Assembly (NCBI RefSeq): GCF_040545425.1
Contig: NZ_JBEPLW010000018.1
Length of the DNA stretch: 50,672 bases
Source: Bhargavaea ullalensis
GTDB taxonomy: Bacteria > Bacillota > Bacilli > Bacillales_A > Planococcaceae
Reading direction: 5' to 3' (one strand)
In this document: one piece after another, positions 33,321-39,749 of the stretch
How the letters are laid out: every line of letters starts with the position of its first letter
Numbering within the stretch: position 1 is the stretch's first letter
Made by a program: the position numbers and the translations under genes
The notes under the pieces: generated by a model
Told to the model about the DNA's origin: nothing
The model's input: the letters and a program-made list of their open reading frames with translations, nothing else
Database searches by the model: none

Positions 33321-33740
33321 AATATCGGAGCAGGGGATTGAATATCGGAGCAAGGGATGCGGAATCGGAGCAAGGGACCGAATATCGGAGTAAGGAATGC
33401 GGAATCGGAGCAGGGGATTGAATATCGGAGTAAGGGACCAAATATCGGAGTAAGGAATGCGAAATCGGAGCAAGGGACCGAATATCGGAGTAAGGAATGC
33501 GAAATCGGAGCAGGGGATTGAATATCGGAGTAAGGGACCAAATATCGGAGTAAGGAATGCGAAATCGGAGCAAGGGTCCGAATATCGGAGTAAGGAACGC
33601 AAAATCGGAGCAAGGGACCGAATATCGGAGTAAGGAATGGAATATCGGAGTAAGGGACCAAATATCGGAGTAAGGAATGGAATATCGGAGTAAGGGACCA
33701 AATATCGGAGTAAGGAACGCAAAATCGGAGTAAGGAACCA
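33321..33740. repeat. Exact 20-bp tandem array of 21 units
   Basis: Twenty-one units of exactly 20 bp, each carrying ATCGGAG followed by a CAAGGGA, CAGGGGA or TAAGGA variant, with no insertion or deletion. Units form a 100-bp (five-unit) higher-order repeat: 33361-33400 recurs at 33461-33500 and 33561-33600, and 33401-33460 recurs at 33501-33560. The last part (33621-33700) has a 40-bp period. Minus-strand frames stay open for hundreds of codons because the unit has no stop, but this looks passive. Lies between the divIC terminator and the yabR promoter. Confidence 0.95.
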
Positions 33741-34112
33741 AATTCCGTCGCAGCCCCTCCGTCGAATCCGGTTATCCGGCATCGAAGCATCCCTCCGGTC
33801 ATCCCCATGCACCTTTCAATCCCGGAGAGCGTGCCCCTGGAAGCAGGCTGACCATCCCGATCAATCCCGCCCTTCGCCCCGCCCTTCGCCGGTCCACACC
33901 CCGCACTCCACCGGCCGGGCCATCCGACCCGGCCGCCGATTTCCAGAAAACCATGAGCCCTTGGTCATGCAAACAATTCCAGCCATTTTATTGACACTCT
34001 TTTTTTGTCAGTTATAATGAAGTATAAGGGACTTGGAGGGTCAAGACCCCGAATATGCATATGCACGGCTGCAGAGCAGCCCGCTTAATCTTTAAGGAGG
34101 AGCATTTTTTTT
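33741..34112. other. C-rich spacer and yabR leader
   Basis: About 370 bp without a gene. 33741-33960 is unusually C-rich on the plus strand, with a short direct repeat (GCCCTTCGCC twice, near 33869) and a CGGCCGGG/CCCGGCCG hairpin at 33912-33935. The yabR promoter follows. The leader 34025-34100 has small stems GGGTC/GACCC and GCTGC/GCAGC. Confidence 0.6.
33991..34018 (+). promoter_or_regulatory. Consensus sigma-A promoter of yabR
   Basis: TTGACA, 16 bp, TATAAT: both boxes perfect; the leader to yabR is about 90 bases. Confidence 0.88.
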
Positions 34113-34550
34113 ATGTCAATTGAAGTCGGCAGCAAGGTACAGGGAAAAGTAACAGGCATCACAAACTTCGGGGCGTTCGTCGAGCTGCCTAACGGGAAGA
34201 CCGGCCTGGTCCACATCAGTGAGGTTGCGGATCATTACGTCAAGGACATCAACGATCTGCTGAAAGTCGGCGACACCGTAGAAGTGAAAGTGATGAATAT
34301 CGGAAATGACGGGAAGATCGGCCTGTCGATCCGTAAAGCGAAGCCGGAATCCGAGCGCCCGCAGCGTCCGGAACGCCCACAGCGCCCGCGCGGCAACCGT
34401 GACGGCGGCGGACATGGCCGCGGCGGCGGCCGGCCGGAGAACTTTGAACAAAAGATGGCCCGGTTCCTTAAAGACAGTGAAGACCGCCTTTCCACGCTCA
34501 AGCGAGCAACGGAATCAAAACGCGGCGGCCGGGGTGCGAGAAGAGGCTGA
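34113..34550 (+). CDS. yabR: S1-domain RNA-binding protein YabR
   Basis: A 145-aa protein with one S1 RNA-binding domain (about 1-75: GSKVQGKVTGITNFGAFVEL, then GLVHISEVAD and KIGLSIRKAK) followed by a Pro/Arg/Gly-rich linker (about 79-113, with RPERPQRPRG and GHGRGGGRP) and a helical basic end. The group includes general stress protein 13 and CvfD, linked to ribosome-associated translation control. AAGGAGGAG lies eight bases before the ATG. It has its own consensus promoter and stands alone before the tRNA region. Confidence 0.93.
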   Translation: MSIEVGSKVQGKVTGITNFGAFVELPNGKTGLVHISEVADHYVKDINDLLKVGDTVEVKVMNIGNDGKIGLSIRKAKPESERPQRPERPQRPRGNRDGGGHGRGGGRPENFEQKMARFLKDSEDRLSTLKRATESKRGGRGARRG

Positions 34551-34623
34551 CTTGCTGGCTGCTTCGACGGAAAAAAATGATCTCGATCATAGATGGCCCG
34601 GCATGAGCCGGGCACGCTTCTGC

Positions 34624-34663
34624 GGCTTTTCGGACGGATGTCCGAAAAGCTGTCTTTTTATTT
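34624..34663 (+). terminator. Rho-independent terminator after yabR
   Basis: GCTTTTCGGAC / GTCCGAAAAGC, perfect 11-bp stem with a four-base loop, then a T-rich tail. A GCCCGGC/GCCGGGC hairpin lies just upstream (34592-34609). Confidence 0.85.
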
Positions 34664-34690
34664 TCCGCCGAAAAGCTGTCGAAACCATGC

Positions 34691-34706
34691 TGTTTCATGT
34701 GGAACA
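34691..34706. other. parS-like ParB (Spo0J) binding palindrome
   Basis: TGTTTCATGTGGAACA matches the ParB site TGTTNCACGTGNAACA at all but one position (T for C in the core). The other half-site bases fit the known T/C and A/G variation. It lies between the yabR terminator and the tRNA gene, in the origin-proximal zone where Bacilli carry most parS sites. Confidence 0.7.
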
Positions 34707-34852
34707 TCGCCGCACGGTGGCGAAAGCTGTCCGCGCCTCCCCCAGGAATTATCCGCCGGAGCGCGCAATCCGGCCGCCCGGCGCACGGGGTTTATTTCAC
34801 CGGATTTTAGAAACCGGCATCTCAGATGAACGACAAAAACTACGGGAACGAC

Positions 34853-34889
34853 AAAAAAACCGGCAGCCGGATAAACCGGATGCCGGGCC
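34853..34889 (-). terminator. Terminator of the tRNA-Met gene
   Basis: On the minus strand, CCGGCATCCGG and CCGGCTGCCGG pair (one mismatch) around TTTAT and are followed by seven T. Confidence 0.88.
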
Positions 34890-34896
34890 TTCGTAA

Positions 34897-34970
34897 TGGC
34901 GGCAGAGGGGATCGAACCCCCGACCTTACGGGTATGAACCGTACGCTCTAGCCAGCTGAGCTACGCCGCC
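34897..34970 (-). tRNA. tRNA-Met (CAT anticodon), elongator type
   Basis: Reads GGCGGCG...TGCCGCC as the acceptor stem, GCTC/GAGC D-stem, anticodon arm TACGG-TTCATAC-CCGTA with anticodon CAT, and GGGGG-TTCGATC-CCCTC T-arm. Discriminator is A and no CCA is encoded. The first pair G-C and sequence fit elongator tRNA-Met rather than initiator; the C34-modified Ile tRNA cannot be fully excluded. B. subtilis also has a tRNA-Met near spoIIE. Confidence 0.93.
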
Positions 34971-34990
34971 TCGTGTTAAGACACTCCAAT

Positions 34991-35019
34991 ATCATAACCG
35001 GGCTTCTGCCGAGTGTCAA
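34991..35019 (-). promoter_or_regulatory. Promoter of tRNA-Met
   Basis: On the minus strand TTGACA (35019-35014), 17 bp, TATGAT (34996-34991), 20 bp before the tRNA. Confidence 0.85.
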
Positions 35020-35055
35020 TCCATTTTTTGAAACAGGGCCGAATGTCACCGATTC

Positions 35056-35122
35056 CGTCGAAAAGTTTTGTTGAAACGATGCCAGGAACAGACAAATTAT
35101 CATGCCATGCCCCCGTTATACT
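35056..35122 (+). promoter_or_regulatory. Spo0A-box cluster and promoter of spoIIE
   Basis: CGTCGAA (35056) and TTTGTTGAA (35067) each differ by one base from Spo0A boxes (TGTCGAA / TTTGTCGAA), and GACAAA (35091) is an inverted half. A -10 TATACT (35117-35122) follows without a -35 at 17 bp. In B. subtilis spoIIE is activated by Spo0A~P at such a non-standard sigma-A promoter. Confidence 0.55.
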
Positions 35123-35154
35123 CGACACACTGATTCGAACGAGGGGGAATCGAG

Positions 35155-37560
35155 ATGAGGGTATTGGGTAGTGAATCTCTGACAAATGCCGTCTGGCCTG
35201 TCCGGAAGTGGCTTGAGACTTTCGGCAAGCGCAAGGTGAAGTGGGGGTTCTCGTTGTTTTTCCTGGCGGCGTCTTTCTTCCTGTCGCGCGCCGTGCTGTT
35301 CGGGGCGGCGGTGCCGTTCCTGTTGCCGGTCTGGGCGCTGGCGGCGGTCCGTTACCGTGCTTATCTGCCGCTCGTCATCATCGGCGGGGGGCTCGGCAGC
35401 CTGACGGCGGGTCCCGGTCAGGCGGCCATCCACTTGCTGCAGATCGTGCTGTTTCAGGCGGTGATCCGGTTTGCACCGGCGAGAAAGTCGGTGCCTGCGA
35501 CGGCCGCGATTGCCGTGCTGCTCGTGCAAGTCGGCTGGCAGGCCGTGTCTTACGCCGGATCGGTTCCCGGGGATGTCTGGTTCTTTGTCGGATGCGAGGC
35601 ACTGCTGACCCTCTTCATGGGCCTGTTCCTGTTTTCCGTCGTGACGCCCGTCCACCGATTCCTGCATGAACGGTGGACGGCCGAGCGGGCGGGGGCCGCA
35701 TTCATCGTCGGTGCCTTCATCATCACGGGGATGGGCGGGGCGGTGTTCGGCTATTTCTCCCTGCCGTCCGTGTTGATCCACCTGGCCATCCTGTTTGCCG
35801 TGTCGGTCGGCGGGCTTGCAGCAGGCACGGCCGCCGCCGTCGTGATCGGATCGATCGTGAGCGTTTCCGATCTGTCGTTCAGCGGAATGATCGCCCTGTA
35901 TGCGCTCACCGGATTCTGCGCGGGCGCCGCGTACCGGATCGGCAAAATCGGCATCGCGCTCGCAGGCCCGCTCGCATCGGTGTTCTTCTATATGTATGAC
36001 GCCACCCTGCCGCTTGATTCCGTGCATTTCATGTCTCTGGCACTGGCGACGCTGCTGTTCCTCGCGATTCCGCAACGCTGGATCGACGGCTGCCGGACGC
36101 GGATTTATCCGGACCGCACAGGCCAGTCGGAACGCAGAAGGCGCTGGCTGGAAGAAAAGATGGACAGCCAGCTGCATGATTTCCACCAGTTTGCCCATTT
36201 CATGTCCCGTCTTGTCGGCGAGCATGCGGATGAACAGGAAGCGGGCATCCGCCATGAGCCGCCGTCGATCTGTCATACGTGCTTCCGCAGGGACAAGTGC
36301 TGGGGAGGCGAGGGGGAGGGCATCGTGCCGGCGATCGATGAATGGATGGCTGCACAGGCGTCATCGCGCGGTGCAAGGATCCGGGCGGAAGAGCGGCTCG
36401 GCTACCGCTGCGTCCGCCCGCAGGGACTTATCCGCCAGCTGGAGGAAGACTACTCGGCCGCCGTCCTGAACAGCCAGCTCCACCACGGGCGGAAAATGCT
36501 GGCTCTCCAGCTGCGCGACATGAGCCGCCATCTGAACGACATGATGATGAATATGAAGGAAGAGATCAAATCATTCCAGCCTGAGGAAGAAGAACTGTCC
36601 GGCCGTCTCCACGAGCTCGGCATCCCTCACTTCCAGGTGGACATCCTGTCCGAGGAACAGGGGTCGAGAAAACTCGTCCTGTCCCTGCCTGAACAGAAAG
36701 CCGAGTGGGAAACGGAGCGGATGGTGGCGGAGCGGCTCATCATGCCTGTGCTTCAGGAGATGTACGGGGAGCCGTTCGAAGTCGAGAAATCAATCTGGCT
36801 GGAGGAGCCGTTCCCGCACATGCAGATGACGTTCATTTCGGCGGTCCGGTTCACGATGGACTACGCGGTCGTGTCTTCTTCAAAAGACGGAACGTTCCAC
36901 GCCGGCGATGCCCACGAGGTATTCCAGCTGCACGACGGGCTGGCCGCCGTCATCCTGTCCGACGGAATGGGTTCGGACATCCACGCATACCGTGAAAGCC
37001 GGAAAGTGATCCGCCTCATGAGGGAATGCCTGAACCGCCGGATGGATCCGGAGACGGCGATGCACACCCTCCACTATGTGATGTCGCTGAAAGGCGGCGA
37101 CATGTACGCGACGGTCGACCTCGCGCTCATCGACCTGCAGGACGGCCGGCTCTGGTCGTGGAAGGCGGGTTCCATGACGACGTACATCAGCAGGGGCGGG
37201 CGGCTCATGAAGCTGGAAGGCTCGACGGCACCGTTCGGTTTCCTTCCGTCCTTCTCGGTTGATGCGAAGCGGCACGGGCTGAAGGCGGGAGACACGATCA
37301 TCATGATGACGGACGGCATGTTCGCGCCCGGCACGGAACCCGCCCAGCAGGAACGTGTCCTCAGCTCCATCCTGGCCAAGTGCGAAGATGCGGGGCCGGA
37401 GCGGACGGCGGACCTGGTCATGCAGGAACTGGCGAGAAAGTTCCGCCTTCCTGCAGACGACCGGACCGTCATCGCGGTCAAAATAGAGCACACCGTCCAG
37501 AAATGGTCCATTTTCAAGCCGAATCCGAAGGTTACCGGGAAGGAAACGGTGGTAAGATAG
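35155..37560 (+). CDS. spoIIE: Stage II sporulation protein E phosphatase
   Basis: SpoIIE dephosphorylates SpoIIAA to release sigma-F in the forespore and links to FtsZ at the polar septum. The 801-aa protein has about ten membrane segments (about 25-310), a central region with the HTCFRRDKCW cysteine motif (about 375), and a C-terminal PP2C-type phosphatase domain (about 560-790). Metal ligands appear as SDGMG with D603 and TDGM with D720. Unusually, DGMG is followed by SD where Bacillus has NG. GAGGGGG precedes the ATG. yabS and yabT, next in B. subtilis, are absent. Confidence 0.96.
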   Translation: MRVLGSESLTNAVWPVRKWLETFGKRKVKWGFSLFFLAASFFLSRAVLFGAAVPFLLPVWALAAVRYRAYLPLVIIGGGLGSLTAGPGQAAIHLLQIVLFQAVIRFAPARKSVPATAAIAVLLVQVGWQAVSYAGSVPGDVWFFVGCEALLTLFMGLFLFSVVTPVHRFLHERWTAERAGAAFIVGAFIITGMGGAVFGYFSLPSVLIHLAILFAVSVGGLAAGTAAAVVIGSIVSVSDLSFSGMIALYALTGFCAGAAYRIGKIGIALAGPLASVFFYMYDATLPLDSVHFMSLALATLLFLAIPQRWIDGCRTRIYPDRTGQSERRRRWLEEKMDSQLHDFHQFAHFMSRLVGEHADEQEAGIRHEPPSICHTCFRRDKCWGGEGEGIVPAIDEWMAAQASSRGARIRAEERLGYRCVRPQGLIRQLEEDYSAAVLNSQLHHGRKMLALQLRDMSRHLNDMMMNMKEEIKSFQPEEEELSGRLHELGIPHFQVDILSEEQGSRKLVLSLPEQKAEWETERMVAERLIMPVLQEMYGEPFEVEKSIWLEEPFPHMQMTFISAVRFTMDYAVVSSSKDGTFHAGDAHEVFQLHDGLAAVILSDGMGSDIHAYRESRKVIRLMRECLNRRMDPETAMHTLHYVMSLKGGDMYATVDLALIDLQDGRLWSWKAGSMTTYISRGGRLMKLEGSTAPFGFLPSFSVDAKRHGLKAGDTIIMMTDGMFAPGTEPAQQERVLSSILAKCEDAGPERTADLVMQELARKFRLPADDRTVIAVKIEHTVQKWSIFKPNPKVTGKETVVR

Positions 37561-37643
37561 TTAGAACACAGGAATGCCGGCCAGCGCCTTGTCGCGAGCC
37601 GGCCATTTCCAAAACGGCACAGAGAAATAAAGGAGGTGCGCCG

Positions 37644-39086
37644 ATGCACAAACTCGAACGGGCGGCGGCGGAGTTTATGGCGGAGTACAAGCTGGACGCC
37701 GGGGAAAGCCGCCTGCTCGTTGCCTGCTCCGGAGGCCCCGACTCCATCGCCCTCCTGCATGTTCTGGTTGATGCGGCGCCGGCGCTCGGGCTTCAAATCG
37801 GCTGCGCTCACGTCGACCATATGCTCCGCGGCGAAGAGTCGGCGGAAGATGCACGCTTTGTCCGCGCAGCCTGTGCGCGGCTCGGCGTGCCTTTCCATGG
37901 AGCCGCCATCCCGGTCGGCGAGCTCGTGAAAGAGCGGGGAGGAAACGTCCAGGATGTCTGCAGGACGGAACGATACCGCTTTTTCGAAGAAGTGCTGGAG
38001 TCGGGCGGTTATGGGCTGCTCGCCACCGCCCATCATGCCGACGATGTCCTGGAAACCGTGCTTATGCGGCTCGTGCGGGGCACCTCCGAATCGGCGCCCG
38101 GCATCCCGCCGGTGCGCCCGTTCGGCCCCGGCCTGGTCATCCGGCCGTTCATCGGTGCGGCGCGCGAAGATGTCATGGACTATCTGTCGGCGAATAAAAT
38201 TCAATTCCGGACCGATCCGTCGAACGCGAAACCGGATTACACGCGGAACCGGTTCCGTCACCGGATCGTGCCGCTGCTTCTGGAAGAAAGCCCGGACGCC
38301 GCCCGCCGAGTGGCCGCGTGGGACATGGAACGGCGTGAGGATGAGGCATTCCTCGGAGAACTTGCCGGGGCAAGGTTCGGGGAAGCGGTCCGGCTGCTTG
38401 ACGGCAGCGGCGCCGTCGTGGACACCGCACGTTTTTCGGGCATGCCATCTGCTTTACAAAGACGCCTGATTCCCATACTATTAGACTATCTATACCGCCC
38501 CGGTCCGGCCCCGTCCGGCATGCGTCTTGCCGGACTGATCAGGAGTGAGCTCCTGAAGGCGGACGGGAGCGGAACGGTCGATTTGCCGGGCGGCTGGCGC
38601 CTGGACAGAACTTACAGCCGTGCGGAGTTCAGGAAACAGGATGAAGGCCGGTCCGGAAACCGGACGGCGCCGGTTCCGTTTCCGGAAGGCAGCTGGATCA
38701 ACGCCGGCAACGGCCTGCAGCTGTTCTGGTCGGAGTGCGGCGCCGCACCCGGGATCCTTCCGGGGAGCGGGACGGACGTCCTTTACTTTGATGAAGGGCC
38801 TTCGTTCCCCCCGTCGGCGGTCAGACCTCCGGCAGAGGGGGACCGGCTCCTTCTCCCGAACATGGAGAAGCCGAAGCGGGTTTCCCGGATCTTCATCGAC
38901 GAGAAAATTCCAAGGGACAGACGGGCGGGATGGCCGCTCGTCACCGGCCGGGACGGCCGTGTCATCGCAGTGCCGGGCATCCGCTATGGTGCCGGTTTCA
39001 CGCGGGACGCGGCTGCCGGCCGCCGGTACATATTCATCGTGAAGGACGCGGACGGAGCGGCCCACGCACAGGAGGATGCAAAATGA
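37644..39086 (+). CDS. tilS: tRNA(Ile)-lysidine synthetase
   Basis: TilS converts C34 of the CAT-anticodon tRNA-Ile2 to lysidine, so that it reads AUA and is charged with Ile. The 480-aa PP-loop ATPase has the signature SGGPDS (29-34), HVDHMLRG and ATAHHADDVLET in the catalytic half, and a C-terminal TilS domain with basic ends. ATG 37644 follows AAGGAGGTG; the open frame extends into spoIIE but without similarity. Its stop overlaps hpt by four bases: the tilS-hpt-ftsH order is the classic one. Confidence 0.96.
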   Translation: MHKLERAAAEFMAEYKLDAGESRLLVACSGGPDSIALLHVLVDAAPALGLQIGCAHVDHMLRGEESAEDARFVRAACARLGVPFHGAAIPVGELVKERGGNVQDVCRTERYRFFEEVLESGGYGLLATAHHADDVLETVLMRLVRGTSESAPGIPPVRPFGPGLVIRPFIGAAREDVMDYLSANKIQFRTDPSNAKPDYTRNRFRHRIVPLLLEESPDAARRVAAWDMERREDEAFLGELAGARFGEAVRLLDGSGAVVDTARFSGMPSALQRRLIPILLDYLYRPGPAPSGMRLAGLIRSELLKADGSGTVDLPGGWRLDRTYSRAEFRKQDEGRSGNRTAPVPFPEGSWINAGNGLQLFWSECGAAPGILPGSGTDVLYFDEGPSFPPSAVRPPAEGDRLLLPNMEKPKRVSRIFIDEKIPRDRRAGWPLVTGRDGRVIAVPGIRYGAGFTRDAAAGRRYIFIVKDADGAAHAQEDAK

Positions 39087-39625
39087 TTGGCAACGATATT
39101 GAAAAGACCCTCATCTCCGAGGAACAGATTCAGGAGAAGATCCGCGAGCTCGGCACAGAGCTGACAAAAGAATATGAAGGCAAGTTTCCGCTGGCGATCG
39201 GCGTCCTCAAAGGCGCACTCCCGTTCATGAGCGATCTCATCAAGCAGTTCGACGGCTATATCGAGATCGACTTCATGGACGTATCAAGCTACGGAAATGC
39301 AACCGTCTCCTCGGGCGAAGTGAAGATCGTCAAAGACCTCAACACGAGCGTCGAAGGCCGTGACGTCCTCATCATCGAAGACATCATCGACAGCGGCAAG
39401 ACACTGAGCTATCTCGTCGACCTGCTGAAATACCGGAAAGCGAAGTCCATCAAGATCGTCACGCTGCTCGACAAGCCGACGGGCCGCAAGGTGGACCTCA
39501 AGGCAGACATGGTCGGATTCGAAGTGCCGGACGCTTTTGTCGTCGGCTACGGATTGGACTACGCGGAAAAATACCGGAATCTACCATATATTGGTGTTTT
39601 GAAGAAAGAAATCTATTCATTCTGA
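39083..39625 (+). CDS. hpt: Hypoxanthine phosphoribosyltransferase
   Basis: Salvages hypoxanthine and guanine to IMP and GMP using PRPP. The 180-aa protein, the same length as B. subtilis HprT, has the PRPP motif IIEDIIDSGKT (97-107), IGVLKGALPFM, MDVSSYGN and YAEKYRNLPYIGVLK. AGGAGG lies eight bases before the ATG, which sits in the end of tilS. In Bacillus TilS and HprT are also reported to act together on ftsH expression. A weak hairpin lies after its stop and ftsH has a separate promoter. Confidence 0.97.
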   Translation: MIGNDIEKTLISEEQIQEKIRELGTELTKEYEGKFPLAIGVLKGALPFMSDLIKQFDGYIEIDFMDVSSYGNATVSSGEVKIVKDLNTSVEGRDVLIIEDIIDSGKTLSYLVDLLKYRKAKSIKIVTLLDKPTGRKVDLKADMVGFEVPDAFVVGYGLDYAEKYRNLPYIGVLKKEIYSF

Positions 39626-39627
39626 GG

Positions 39628-39668
39628 AAAAAAGAGGAACCGGATACGCCTGCCGGTACCTTTTCCAA
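39628..39668 (+). terminator. Weak hairpin after hpt
   Basis: GGAAAA...GAACCGG and CCGGTACC...TTTTCC can pair with internal loops; no long T-run. Transcription may read into ftsH. Confidence 0.35.
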
Positions 39669-39684
39669 GACAGAGCCTTTTCCT

Positions 39685-39713
39685 TTGGCGGGCGTGTAAT
39701 CGTGTGATAAGAT
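39685..39713 (+). promoter_or_regulatory. Sigma-A promoter of ftsH
   Basis: TTGGCG, 17 bp, TAAGAT, 37 bp before the ftsH start. Confidence 0.6.
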
Positions 39714-39749
39714 TTACTATAGTTTTCTTTTATGGTGAGGAGGCTCGGG

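Larger units (their letters stand above)
34551..34896. other. yabR-tRNA intergenic region
   Basis: About 345 bp without a protein gene. It holds the yabR terminator hairpins, the parS-like site and the terminator of the minus-strand tRNA. Between 34707 and 34850 I see nothing recognisable. Confidence 0.7.

Noticed and set aside
33321..33740. CRISPR or iteron origin
   Set aside because: There are no spacers between the units, no rep gene nearby and the surroundings are chromosomal.
32650..33812. Three long minus-strand open frames across the 20-bp array and divIC, with repeating LLRYSVP/SDFAFL-like peptides
   Set aside because: The repeat unit has no stop in these frames, so they are open by chance. 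They run antisense through divIC, have no ribosome-binding site and no known family, and all three frames look alike.
37565..37612. Terminator after spoIIE
   Set aside because: GCCGGC repeats could pair across a 20-base loop, but there is no T-run; evidence is too weak for a feature.
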